Source of the DNA: MGBC114844 sp910585855
Lineage (GTDB): Bacteria > Bacillota > Clostridia > Lachnospirales > Lachnospiraceae
Direction: 5' to 3'
Assembly (NCBI GenBank): GCA_965646165.1
Contig: CBFFYP010000001.1
Coordinates: forward strand, 55,642-119,641
Length of the DNA stretch: 64,000 nt
Of the stretch, positions 8,920-17,284 are shown in pieces; position 1 is the first letter of the stretch, and every line of letters begins with the position of its first letter. The notes below the pieces were generated by a model. The model saw only the letters and a program-made list of their open reading frames with translations. It was not told the DNA's origin and did not search any database. Both the position numbers and the translations under genes were made by a program.

Positions 8920-9434
8920 TTCGTATTCTGGGAATTGCAGTGGTCTTAGTGGCTTCCTGCGGACTGGGATTTCGAATCAGTTATGAATTTCTATATCGAA
9001 TTGAGGATTTACAGCAGATAAAGCGGGTGATTGTAATGCTGCGGGGAGAGATTAAATATGCCAATGCACCACTTACAGAAGCATTGTCTGCGATTGCTTT
9101 AAGAGTACCTGCTCCTTGGAAAGATTTTTTAAAGGAAATGACAGAAACAATGGAAGCATATGGCGGAGATACCTTTGCTTCTATTTTTCAGACATTGCAG
9201 AAAAAGTATTTAGACAGGACAAGTCTGCTTCCAAAAGATATCAGCCGTCTAAGTGAATTTGGTGCAAATCTTGGATATTTAGATAAAGAAATGCAGATTG
9301 GAAGCATTGATCTGTATTTGGAGGAATTAGAGGGGCAGATTGTACAAGCAGGAGAAAAGGCGGAAAAAAACAGTAAGTTATACCGGATTATGGGAATGGC
9401 AGTCGGGATGCTGATTTTATTGATTATTCTTTAA
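8913..9434 (+). CDS. spoIIIAB: Stage III sporulation protein AB
   Basis: Membrane component of the SpoIIIA channel, 173 residues, resembling GspF-type platform proteins. An N-terminal membrane span (IRILGIAVVLVASCGLGFRI) and a C-terminal span (MAVGMLILLIIL) flank a helical cytoplasmic region. The start overlaps the end of spoIIIAA, which suggests translational coupling. Confidence 0.92.
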   Translation: MLIRILGIAVVLVASCGLGFRISYEFLYRIEDLQQIKRVIVMLRGEIKYANAPLTEALSAIALRVPAPWKDFLKEMTETMEAYGGDTFASIFQTLQKKYLDRTSLLPKDISRLSEFGANLGYLDKEMQIGSIDLYLEELEGQIVQAGEKAEKNSKLYRIMGMAVGMLILLIIL

Positions 9435-9446
9435 GCGGGGTGATTT

Positions 9447-9641
9447 ATGACAATCAATCTAATTTTTCGTATTGCTGCGGTTGGAATTTTAGTATCAGTT
9501 TTAGGACAGGTTTTAAAGCATAGCGGCAGGGAGGAACATGCATTTTTAATCAGTTTGGCAGGGCTTTTATTAGTATTGTTTTGGATTGTTCCTTACATAT
9601 CAGAATTATTTGAAACAATTAAAACATTGTTTTCTCTGTAA
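9447..9641 (+). CDS. spoIIIAC: Stage III sporulation protein AC
   Basis: Small membrane protein of 64 residues with two predicted spans (IFRIAAVGILVSVLGQVL and FLISLAGLLLVLFWIVPYI), the normal size and layout for SpoIIIAC. It follows spoIIIAB by 12 bp with GGGGTGA upstream. Confidence 0.92.
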   Translation: MTINLIFRIAAVGILVSVLGQVLKHSGREEHAFLISLAGLLLVLFWIVPYISELFETIKTLFSL

Positions 9642-9670
9642 AGACAGAACCGGCTTTGGGAGGGAGGAGA

Positions 9671-10051
9671 ATGATTCGTATTTTACTGATTGCTGTTGCG
9701 GTGGTTTTTTTGGTGATGCTGCTAAAGCCTTTAAAGGGAGAATATGCAATGCTGGTCGTACTGGCAGGGGGAATTTTAATGATGCGGTATGGAGTGGAGC
9801 AGATGCAGCAGATTTTGGAAACCATAGAAACATTAAAGGGGTATATGCCTTATATATCGAATTATCTGGGATTGTTTATAAAAATGATTGGGATCACGTA
9901 TTTATGCGAATTTACAGCGGGACTTTGCCGGGACGGAGGGTGTCAGTCGTTAGGAGGACAGATTGAGATCTTGGGTAAACTTTCGATATTGGCAATGAGT
10001 ACGCCGGTATTGGTTGCGCTGTTTGAAACAATTGAGCGTCTTTTATCTTAA
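9671..10051 (+). CDS. spoIIIAD: Stage III sporulation protein AD
   Basis: A 126-residue membrane protein with several hydrophobic spans, related to SpoIIIAC in its first half and ending LVALFETIERLLS as the family does. I chose ATG 9671 because GGGAGGGAGG lies just before it; an in-frame TTG at 9656 would place that site inside the gene. A family B element begins 20 bp after the stop. Confidence 0.92.
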   Translation: MIRILLIAVAVVFLVMLLKPLKGEYAMLVVLAGGILMMRYGVEQMQQILETIETLKGYMPYISNYLGLFIKMIGITYLCEFTAGLCRDGGCQSLGGQIEILGKLSILAMSTPVLVALFETIERLLS

Positions 10052-10070
10052 GAGTTTGGAAGTTTTTTCC

Positions 10071-10412
10071 GGGAGGACGCCAGATGCGAAAACCCCAGAC
10101 AGACTGCTGTTCCGGTTTCCAAAAAGTAAGAAGTTCTAAGACTTCTGCATTTTCATTTATCTAACCAGACAGACCGGGGCGCAATTCGCCCTTATGGCAG
10201 TCAAAACTTTACTGGCATACCAAGGGTGTGATCCAACCGCAATAGAACGGCTTCCCTTTTATACGGGCTAAACACGCCCCTTTTTTTGCATACCCTGCAT
10301 GGAAGCAGGATATGCAAAAAATCTTAGGTTTTTTAGCAGAAGTCAAGAACTTCTAACTTTTTTCCAAAGTCACTGCAGTCTGTCTGGGGTTTTCGCATCT
10401 GGCTGTTTCTTG
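10071..10412 (+). repeat. Family B structured repeat, copy B3, inside the spoIIIA operon
   Basis: The arms are perfect complements over 24 bp (left from AGATGCGAAAACCCC; right ends GGGGTTTTCGCATCT). The conserved helix is in the GGGGCG/CGCCCC version and the T7GCATACCCTGC hairpin is complete. The right flank reads CTGTTTCTTG followed by AAAAAGGAATGATAT. The rest of this 514-bp gap (10413-10565) is AT-rich with nothing recognisable. Confidence 0.94.
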
Positions 10413-10565
10413 CTTTTGGAGAAAATAAAAAGGAATGATATTTAAATGACTATTATTTTTGTTGTAATATGGGAGGTAAAAGTTTTTAAATACATTGAAA
10501 AAAAGTAAGAAGATATGGAATAAGCTTTAAGAAATAGATGAAAATTTGATTTTAGAGGAGGGCAG

Positions 10566-11603
10566 ATGTGGTTTACACTTGAGGACTTAGATTTTGAAGA
10601 CTTGGAAAGAGTATTAGAAGAGGTAACAGAGAGCCATTCTATTTCTTTTCAGGAATTGGTGCAGAGTTTAATGCAGGGGGAAACGGCGGATTATGGAATA
10701 AAAGATTGGGTTTTACGGGCAGTATTAGGGGAGTGGCAGAGCAATCGGGAAATTTTCTTTCTGCTGCTTGGAGTCGGACTTGCTTCTGCCATTTTTTATC
10801 AGATTTCATCTGCTTTTATCAATAAGCAGATTGCAGAAACTTCATTTTATTTTACCTATTTAATTTTTTTAACAACTTCAGCAGCAGGATTTGGGCTGCT
10901 TGTTCAAACCGTAGGAGAATGTATCGGAAAAGTGAAACAGTTTATGGATGTACTGATTCCCTGTTTTTTTGGAGTGGTAAGTTTATCTTATGGAAGTGCA
11001 ACGGCAGTGGGATACTACAAGGTTACTATTTTAATTATGGCATTGATTAATGGTGTTTTACTTGCTGTTGTACTGCCTGCTATTAAAGTTGCCGTGCTTC
11101 TTCAGATGATAAATCATCTGACAAAAGAAGAAATGGTATCAAAATTGTCTGCTGTAGTTGGGCAGGCAGTGAAAATCTGTATGAAAAGTATACTGGCAGT
11201 GATTATTGGACTGAATACATTGGAGGGTTTACTGCTTCCTACGATTGATAAAGTAAAACTCCATTCGCTTGGAAAGGCAGTGGCACTGCTTCCGGGAATT
11301 GGAGGAAGTGCAAAGACCGTAGCCGAGATTATTGCGGGAACGGGGACACTGGTTCGAAATGCAGTCGGGGCAGCAGCCTGTCTGGTACTTTTTGTTCTAA
11401 TCAGTCTTCCTGTATTGCAGACTATCTTGTTTTTGGTGACATATCGAATTTTGGCAGTTTGCTTAGAACCGGTGGCGGATAAACGGTTGGTAGGGGCGGT
11501 AGAAGAAATCGGAAAGGGAGGAAGCCTTCTATTGCAGGTGATGGTGACGATTTTCCTATTATTTTTAATTACAATAGCGGTGGTATGCAGAGTCACAAGT
11601 TAG
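10566..11603 (+). CDS. spoIIIAE: Stage III sporulation protein AE, lacking the usual signal peptide
   Basis: Polytopic membrane protein of the SpoIIIA channel, 345 residues. The N-terminal acidic segment (LEDLDFEDLERVLEEV) is followed by SFQELVQSLMQGE and about eight hydrophobic spans, ending ITIAVVCRVTS. Family members normally start with a cleavable signal peptide. Here the protein begins right at the acidic segment, with a good site (GAGGAGGG) before ATG 10566 and an in-frame stop a short way upstream. Element B3 occupies the gap where the missing part would be. Confidence 0.92.
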   Translation: MWFTLEDLDFEDLERVLEEVTESHSISFQELVQSLMQGETADYGIKDWVLRAVLGEWQSNREIFFLLLGVGLASAIFYQISSAFINKQIAETSFYFTYLIFLTTSAAGFGLLVQTVGECIGKVKQFMDVLIPCFFGVVSLSYGSATAVGYYKVTILIMALINGVLLAVVLPAIKVAVLLQMINHLTKEEMVSKLSAVVGQAVKICMKSILAVIIGLNTLEGLLLPTIDKVKLHSLGKAVALLPGIGGSAKTVAEIIAGTGTLVRNAVGAAACLVLFVLISLPVLQTILFLVTYRILAVCLEPVADKRLVGAVEEIGKGGSLLLQVMVTIFLLFLITIAVVCRVTS

Positions 11604-11604
11604 A

Positions 11605-11770
11605 GGGGGACGCCAAAAGCCGAAGGGAGGTCTGCTCCGAGTCCGCTCTCGCTTAGCATTTCTTATTTCCACATAGCGAACACTAAGACGCTAAAACACA
11701 GCAACACACTATCTAAGTGCCGACGGGAAATGATGACCCTGCGCAGACCTCCTTTCGGCTTCCGACTGTG
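11605..11770 (+). repeat. Family A structured repeat, copy A2
   Basis: It begins 1-2 bp after the spoIIIAE stop. Left arm (AAAAGCCGAAGGGAGGTCTGC) and right arm (GCAGACCTCCTTTCGGCTT) pair with few mismatches. The blocks GCTTAGCATTTC and CGACGGGAAATGATGACCC are present; the internal AGACGCT hairpin is decayed on its right side. Confidence 0.9.
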
Positions 11771-11804
11771 AAATGTATATTGATTGAGAGAAGATAAAAT
11801 TGCA

Positions 11805-12063
11805 GAGTAATCAGCAGAAATGTTTTGATTTGAATGGAATATATGTTAGGGTGATCTGTATAAACGGTTCGCTTTAAGTTGAATCGAATCTATATTATGG
11901 TAATAGATAGAAATGTTTCAGGTAATTGAACATGTATTGTGATAATCGATAGAAACGTTTTAACTTGAATTGAATATGTATTATGACAATCAATAGAAGC
12001 GTTTTTAACTTGAATTGAATATATGTTATGGTAATCAATACAAACGTTTCGGTCTGAATTGAC
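11805..12063. repeat. Tandem array of about six 44-bp units
   Basis: Imperfect direct repeats start at 11805, 11850, 11899, 11941, 11985 and 12030 (spacing 45, 49, 42, 44, 45 bp; the last unit is partial). The core reads GGTAATCAATAGAAACGTTT and then AACTTGAATTGAATATGTAT. The array fills the space between family A copy A2 and family B copy B4 in the spoIIIAE-AF gap. Confidence 0.85.
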
Positions 12064-12064
12064 A

Positions 12065-12392
12065 GCTAGATTGGGGGAGGTGTTTGGGAGTGTAGCGACT
12101 TCGGAGAAAAGCTAGAAGGTCTTGGACTTCTGCTCGATATTAGAATTTTTTGCACATACTGCTTCCATGCAGTGTGTGCAAAAAAAGGTGCGTGTTTAGC
12201 CCGTGTTTGGGGAAGCGATTTTGTTGTGGTTGTTGGAAATTTTTGGTACGTGATAATATTTCGCCTGTTATATGGGCGAATTGCGCACCGGTTCGTCCGG
12301 TTGGATGCACGGATAGGCAGAAGTCTTAGACCTTCTTGCTTTTTGGAGACCGGAGCAGCAATCCCAAACGCCTCCCCCAATCTGGCGTCCGC
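12065..12392 (-). repeat. Family B structured repeat, copy B4, inside the spoIIIA operon
   Basis: Arms AGATTGGGGGAGG and CCTCCCCCAATCT extend to about 28 bp with three mismatches. The conserved helix has a compensated version, GGTGCG/CGCACC. The hairpin TTTTTTGCACATACTGC is intact. The end TCTGGCGTCC is 44 bp before the spoIIIAF start. Confidence 0.92.
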
Positions 12393-12435
12393 TTTGGAAA
12401 AAGTCCATTTTGAGAAAATCTAGTTAGAAAAAGGG

Positions 12436-13080
12436 GTGGGAAGATTGCTGGACGGATTGATGGAATGGGGAAGAAATATTGTATGTTTTTCTGTTTTTTC
12501 GGTATTAATTAGAAATTTGCTTCCGGGGGAAAAGTATGCTCCTTATGTGCGGCTTTATATGGGATTTTTGATGCTTTTGGTGTTTTTTACTCCGATTTTA
12601 AGAGTTTTTGATGTGGAAAAGACTTTGTATTATTTGACGGATATTTTAGGAGGTGTGTTGGAGATAAAGGAGGATGCTTTTCTGGCGTCGCTTGAGGAAA
12701 ATTCTAATTATGAGAGGCAGAAGGCGGAGTATGCGGACAGGCTGGAGAAGTCGGCTGCGGATTGTGTAGAAAGAGAGTTGGAGGGGCAAGGATATTGTAT
12801 AGAAAGGGTAGAGGTAAGATGGGAGGAAGAAGAGGAGAAGGAAGATTTTGGAGCGGTAACAGGGATAACGGTGTATTTGAAGGAGAAAGGGGAAGGGGAT
12901 GTGGATAGGCAGCAGGATATGAGAAAGATTACAATAGAGCCTGTTTTGGTAGAGGTGTTTTCAGAATGGGATAAGGAGGGAGAAGTGATAGATGAGGGGA
13001 TTGGCGAGCGGTTAAAGGGAGTATTGACAGAGTGTTATTGTCTGGAGGAGGAAGAGATTGTGATAAGAATGTTGGAATAA
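12436..13080 (+). CDS. spoIIIAF: Stage III sporulation protein AF
   Basis: 214-residue channel component. An N-terminal hydrophobic part with two spans (up to about residue 60) precedes a charged, Glu-rich soluble domain that contains the family pattern IERVEVRWEEEEEKED. The start is uncertain: GTG 12436 is used, but TTG 12445 and ATG 12457 are possible because GGGGTGGGAAG overlaps the first codons. It follows element B4. Confidence 0.88.
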   Translation: MGRLLDGLMEWGRNIVCFSVFSVLIRNLLPGEKYAPYVRLYMGFLMLLVFFTPILRVFDVEKTLYYLTDILGGVLEIKEDAFLASLEENSNYERQKAEYADRLEKSAADCVERELEGQGYCIERVEVRWEEEEEKEDFGAVTGITVYLKEKGEGDVDRQQDMRKITIEPVLVEVFSEWDKEGEVIDEGIGERLKGVLTECYCLEEEEIVIRMLE

Positions 13081-13093
13081 AGGAAAGTGTTAA

Positions 13094-13747
13094 ATGGGCG
13101 AAAAACTTTCATTTTTAAAAGAAAAGAAGTTTTCTTTTCGAAAGATAGGGGTGGATAAGTTTCTGTATTGTCTGCTGGCAGGAGTGGCTCTTCTTATGAT
13201 TTCGATTCCTGTTTCTTCAAAAAAAGAGGCAGATTCCTCAAGAAAGGAGGCGGATTCTTTAAAGAAGGAAGGTATTTTTATGGAAGAGGGGCGAACGGAA
13301 ACTTTTACGGATAAGACTTTAGAGATTACGGAGGATACTTATGAGAAGCTGTTAGAAGCAAGGTTAGAGGAGATGCTTTCTTATGTGGAGGGGGCAGGAA
13401 AGATACGAGTGATGGTGACAATTCGGGCTTCGGGGGAAAAGATTGTATTAAGAGAATCTCCTTATACCAAAAATACGGTAAATGAACAAGACAGCGGAGG
13501 CGGGATTCGAAATTCGATGGAACTTTCCCAGTCTGACCATGTAATTTATATAGAAGAGAATGGGAGTAAGACTCCTTATTTGGTGCAGGAAATGGCACCT
13601 GAGATTGAGGGAGTGCTTGTGATTGCACAGGGAGCGGACAATGAAGCAGTAAAAAAAGAATTAAATGCGGCAATTGCGGCATTATTTGACCTGCAAAGTC
13701 ATAAGATTAAAATATGTAAGATGGCAGAAATGGAGGAAGGAAATTGA
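13094..13747 (+). CDS. spoIIIAG: Stage III sporulation protein AG
   Basis: 217 residues with one N-terminal membrane span (FLYCLLAGVALLMISIPV) and a soluble domain facing the intermembrane space. In the family this domain forms a large ring in the feeding-tube channel. The ring-building motif region (YVEGAGKIRVMVTIRASGE and GVLVIAQGADN) is clear. It overlaps spoIIIAH by 4 bp. Confidence 0.92.
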   Translation: MGEKLSFLKEKKFSFRKIGVDKFLYCLLAGVALLMISIPVSSKKEADSSRKEADSLKKEGIFMEEGRTETFTDKTLEITEDTYEKLLEARLEEMLSYVEGAGKIRVMVTIRASGEKIVLRESPYTKNTVNEQDSGGGIRNSMELSQSDHVIYIEENGSKTPYLVQEMAPEIEGVLVIAQGADNEAVKKELNAAIAALFDLQSHKIKICKMAEMEEGN

Positions 13748-14430
13748 AACAGTTGATGAAGAAAAACCAATTTATTATTACTGCACTGGCTGTTATGATT
13801 GCAGTGGCAGGGTATTTAAGCTACGCTCAGCAAAACGGAGCAAAAAACAGTTATCTGGAAGTGAATAATTTAGAGAACGCTATGGAGTCGGTAGGGATGT
13901 ATGAAATTTCAAATGAGGATGTGGAGCTTACTGCTGCCGCTGATACACATGGAAGTGCAATGATAGAAATCAGCAGTTTAGATTCAGATCCAAATGACGA
14001 AACAACTGCAGCAGAAAGTCAGGAAGCAGTTTCGGAGAATCCGGGGGAGGCTGTGCTGACCAATGGAGCAGGTTCTCTGGCTTTAGTTAATGAAATGAAG
14101 AGAAATCGGGAGCAGGTACGTTCCGAAAATGAAGCAAAGTTAATGGAGATTATCAATAATGTAAATCTTTCAGAAGGGGAGAAAGCAGAGGCAAGCAGTC
14201 AGTTGGTTGCTATGACAGCGATTGCAGAGAAAGAGGCGGCGGCAGAGATGCTGTTAGAAGCAAAGGGATTTACGGATGCCGTGGTAAGCATGAATGGGGA
14301 AAATGTGGATGTAGTGGTAAACGCATCCAATCTTTCCGATGCGGATCGGGCACAGATTGAGGATATTGTAAAACGTAAGACGGAAGTGGCAGCAGATAAA
14401 ATTGTGATTACTCCTGTGATTTCAGAATAG
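13744..14430 (+). CDS. spoIIIAH: Stage III sporulation protein AH
   Basis: 228 residues: an N-terminal span (FIITALAVMIAVAGYLSYA), an Asp/Glu/Ser-rich linker, and a C-terminal ring-building domain of the YscJ/FliF type (about residues 120-228, with EKEAAAEMLLEAKGFTDAVV). SpoIIIAH pairs with forespore SpoIIQ across the double membrane. It starts with TTG 13744 behind GGAGG; ATG 13756 is the alternative. Last gene of the operon. Confidence 0.92.
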   Translation: MKQLMKKNQFIITALAVMIAVAGYLSYAQQNGAKNSYLEVNNLENAMESVGMYEISNEDVELTAAADTHGSAMIEISSLDSDPNDETTAAESQEAVSENPGEAVLTNGAGSLALVNEMKRNREQVRSENEAKLMEIINNVNLSEGEKAEASSQLVAMTAIAEKEAAAEMLLEAKGFTDAVVSMNGENVDVVVNASNLSDADRAQIEDIVKRKTEVAADKIVITPVISE

Positions 14431-14476
14431 TGTGGGAAGCAGTTTTTATTTATTTTTAAAATATGTAAAATTTGGT

Positions 14477-14505
14477 TTGCAAAACCTACATAAGTTGGTT
14501 ATAAT
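14477..14505 (+). promoter_or_regulatory. Vegetative promoter upstream of asp23
   Basis: TTGCAA (14477-14482), 17-bp spacer, TATAAT (14500-14505). This gives asp23 and probably nusB onward a promoter separate from the sporulation operon. Confidence 0.75.
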
Positions 14506-14567
14506 GTAGAATATGAGAAAGCTTTCAGCGAAATGGAAACAATATGTTTTAACAGGAGGTTATTACC

Positions 14568-14963
14568 GTGGCAAAGGCGAAAGAACAGAATATCAGAAGT
14601 ACACATAGAATATACGAAAACGGAGAAGTCGGAGAAGTGCAGATTGCAGATGAAGTAGTAGCAATTATTGCAGGGCTGGCTGCTACCGAAGTAGATGGTG
14701 TTTCTGCTATGGCAGGAAACATCACAAATGAACTGGTCGGAAAGCTTGGAATGAAGAACCTTTCGAAAGGAATTCGAATTGAAGTATTAGAGGATGCAGT
14801 TTCGGTTGACCTTTCGCTTACGATGAAGTATGGGTATAATATTCCGGCAGTATCTGCAAAAGTGCAGGAGAAGGTTAAGACGGCGATTGAAACAATGACC
14901 GGACTGACTGTTTCCGATGTCAATATCCGCATTGCGGGTGTGAACCTTGAAAAGAGCAAGTAG
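14568..14963 (+). CDS. Asp23/Gls24 family envelope stress protein
   Basis: 131-residue Asp23/Gls24 (DUF322) protein, typical in size, with GEVQIADEVVAIIAGLAATE and TVSDVNIRIAGV. In Clostridia it sits next to nusB, as here. In other Firmicutes relatives are membrane-anchored envelope-stress proteins; the role here is inferred from family only. GTG start with AGGAGG upstream. Confidence 0.93.
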   Translation: MAKAKEQNIRSTHRIYENGEVGEVQIADEVVAIIAGLAATEVDGVSAMAGNITNELVGKLGMKNLSKGIRIEVLEDAVSVDLSLTMKYGYNIPAVSAKVQEKVKTAIETMTGLTVSDVNIRIAGVNLEKSK

Positions 14964-14974
14964 GAGAAAAAATT

Positions 14975-15025
14975 GAGGTTGCGGCAGACGGAGTTTTATT
15001 TACGTATTTGCGGCAGCCTCTTTTT
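14975..15025 (+). terminator. Probable terminator after asp23
   Basis: GAGGTTGC (14975-14982) pairs with GCAGCCTC (15013-15020, one G-T pair), followed by TTTTT. Confidence 0.65.
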
Positions 15026-15095
15026 GTATGTTTTTTTGTATTGTTTTGAATTTAGACAGATTTATGGATTTTTATGATAAAAAGGAGATTGACGC

Positions 15096-15497
15096 ATGAC
15101 AAGACGGAAGTTGAGAGAAAATGTGTTTCTGATACTGTTTCAATATGATTTTTTTCCCTTGGAAGAGATGGACGAGCAGATAAAACTTTATTTTGGCAGT
15201 GAGGAAAAAGAAACACTTTCCGAAGAGGAAAAATTAGAAATTACAGTGCGGGCAAAAGGTGCAATTCTTCAAATTCCTGATATTGACAAAAAGATAGAAG
15301 AACAGGCTGAGGGATGGACGATTGCAAGAATGGGAAAAGTCGAACTTACGATTATCCGCTTAGCCTTATTTGAGATGTTTTATGATGAAGAAGTACCAAA
15401 TCCTGTAGCAATCAATGAAGCGATTGAACTGGCAAAGAAGTTTGGCGGAGAGGAAGCCCCTTCTTTTGTAAACGGGATTTTGGCAAAATTAGCTTAA
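15096..15497 (+). CDS. nusB: Transcription antitermination factor NusB
   Basis: 133-residue all-helical NusB, which with NusE binds boxA in rRNA leaders. It begins with TRRKLRENVFLILFQYDF and has the family tail NPVAINEAIELAKKFGGEEA then FVNGILAKLA. AAAGGAG lies upstream. It is followed 23 bp later by xseA. Confidence 0.95.
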   Translation: MTRRKLRENVFLILFQYDFFPLEEMDEQIKLYFGSEEKETLSEEEKLEITVRAKGAILQIPDIDKKIEEQAEGWTIARMGKVELTIIRLALFEMFYDEEVPNPVAINEAIELAKKFGGEEAPSFVNGILAKLA

Positions 15498-15520
15498 AAA
15501 CAAAAAACAGGAGATCAAAA

Positions 15521-16726
15521 ATGGCTGCTATTTATTCGGTTGCTCAGATCAATGCCTATATAAAAAATATGTTTCAGCAGGACTTTGTACTGAGCCATAT
15601 TTGGATAAGAGGGGAAGTTTCAAATTGTAAGTATCATACTTCCGGTCATATTTATTTTACAATAAAAGATGAAAGCGGAACAATCGGATGTGTTATGTTC
15701 GCCGGAAATCGAAGTGGACTGAAATTTCTTTTAAAAGAAGGACAAACCATTATAGCAGAAGGTTGTATTCGAGTCTACGAAAGGGACGGAAAATATCAGC
15801 TTTATGCTAAAAAGATTACATTAGACGGGATAGGGCTTCTCTATCAAAAATTTGAACAGTTAAAACAAGAATTAGAAGAGATGGGAATGTTTGCAGAAAT
15901 ATACAAAAAGCCGATTCCATCCTTTGCACAGAAAATCGGAATTGTTACAGCAAGCACAGGGGCGGCAATCCGGGACATTGCCCAGATTGCCAGACGCAGA
16001 AATCTCTATGTACAGCTTATCCTTTATCCGGCTCTGGTACAAGGAGAAGGAGCAAAAGAAACGATTGTGCAGGGCATTGCCTATCTAGACGCATTGGGAG
16101 TAGATATCATCATTGTAGGACGGGGAGGAGGCTCAATAGAAGATCTCTGGGCTTTTAATGAGGAATGTGTGGCAAGAGCTATATTTGCCTGCCATACCCC
16201 CATCATTTCTGCAGTAGGACATGAAGTAGACACCACCATAGCAGACTATGCAGCAGATCTTCGTGCCCCCACACCTTCTGCTGCTGCCGAACTTGCAGTA
16301 TGGGACTATCGAAGCTACCAATACACGCTGCAAGAAAAACGGCGAATATTATTCCAAAAGATGCTTGGACAGATCGAACGCAGCAGAGGAAAATTAGAAC
16401 AGGCAAAGATTCGCCTTCTTTACATCGGACCACAAAACCAGATACTGATGCAGAAACAGCGGCTGCTGGACTTAGAAAGACAACTAGAGAAACAGATAGA
16501 ACAAAAAATTGCTGCCGCTCGACATCGAATTGAAGTACTGGCAGAACGTCTGGACGGCGTATCTCCTCTAAAGCGTTTAGAAAAAGGCTATGCCTATGTA
16601 ACAGATAAAAAAGGACAGCCCTTCAAAAACATCAAACAGGCAAACAAAGGAGATATGATTACAATTCAAGTGGCAGACGGAAAAATAGAGGCTTGTATAC
16701 AGCAGATCGTATTGGACAAGCAATAA
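15521..16726 (+). CDS. xseA: Exodeoxyribonuclease VII large subunit
   Basis: 401 residues. The N-terminal OB fold (SVAQINAYIKNMFQQDFVL, IWIRGEVSN) is followed by the catalytic domain with GIVTASTGAAIRDI and GRGGGSIEDLWAFNEE, and a coiled-coil C-terminus ending in the KGYAYVTDKKG block. With XseB it degrades single-stranded DNA from both ends. The second half of the gene is visibly richer in C and A than neighbouring genes. Confidence 0.95.
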   Translation: MAAIYSVAQINAYIKNMFQQDFVLSHIWIRGEVSNCKYHTSGHIYFTIKDESGTIGCVMFAGNRSGLKFLLKEGQTIIAEGCIRVYERDGKYQLYAKKITLDGIGLLYQKFEQLKQELEEMGMFAEIYKKPIPSFAQKIGIVTASTGAAIRDIAQIARRRNLYVQLILYPALVQGEGAKETIVQGIAYLDALGVDIIIVGRGGGSIEDLWAFNEECVARAIFACHTPIISAVGHEVDTTIADYAADLRAPTPSAAAELAVWDYRSYQYTLQEKRRILFQKMLGQIERSRGKLEQAKIRLLYIGPQNQILMQKQRLLDLERQLEKQIEQKIAAARHRIEVLAERLDGVSPLKRLEKGYAYVTDKKGQPFKNIKQANKGDMITIQVADGKIEACIQQIVLDKQ

Positions 16727-16750
16727 TATTTGGAAAGGAAAAGACAGGAT

Positions 16751-16954
16751 ATGGCAGAAAAAGAAATTTCCATTGAGGAGGCTTTTGAAAAATTAAATCA
16801 GATTATCGGCAGCCTAGATAAAGAGGATCTTCCGCTGGAGGACTCTTTTCAGATGTATCAGGAAGGAATGAAGCTTTTGCAGTATTGTAATACGAAGGTA
16901 GATCTGGTAGAAAAACAGATGATCGTATTGAACGGAGCAGAGAATTTAGATTGA
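16751..16954 (+). CDS. xseB: Exodeoxyribonuclease VII small subunit
   Basis: 67 residues with the family pattern SIEEAFEKLNQIIGSL, LPLEDSFQMYQEGMKLL and a C-terminal helix. ATG 16751 gives the normal N-terminus; the in-frame TTG at 16730 would add seven residues. A family A and a family B element separate it from ispA, although these genes form one operon in many relatives. Confidence 0.92.
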   Translation: MAEKEISIEEAFEKLNQIIGSLDKEDLPLEDSFQMYQEGMKLLQYCNTKVDLVEKQMIVLNGAENLD

Positions 16955-16975
16955 TTGCAGAGGAAATTTGATGGT

Positions 16976-17128
16976 GGGAGGACGCCGGAAGCCGAAGGGA
17001 AGTCTGCACCGGGCCCGCTTGCGCTTAGCATTTCCTCGTAGCGGACACATAAGGCACGAAAGTACCGTGCCTAAGTGCCGACGGGAAATGATGACCCTCT
17101 GCAGACCACCCTTCGGCTTCCGGCTGTG
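16976..17128 (+). repeat. Family A structured repeat, copy A3
   Basis: Arms from GCCGGAAGCCGAAGGG and CCCTTCGGCTTCCGGC pair over about 25 bp with two mismatches. The internal hairpin is a compensated version, AGGCACG/CGTGCCT. The common blocks GCTTAGCATTTCC and CGACGGGAAATGATGACCC are present. The following 156 bp (17129-17284) show nothing recognisable. Confidence 0.92.
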
Positions 17129-17284
17129 TGCGGATGATATTGCAGCAATATAAATGTACCAGTTGGTATTATCAGCTAGATTGAGGAAAACCTTAGAGTC
17201 TGTCGTATCTCGATATTTTCAAAATGAAGAGTTATTATAAGAGAAAAACAAAGGAACGTATCATTCTTTTTTTGTTTTTTTCGA

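Noticed and set aside
11805..12063. CRISPR array.
   Set aside because: The units follow each other without unique spacers, vary in length, and there are no cas genes in the window.
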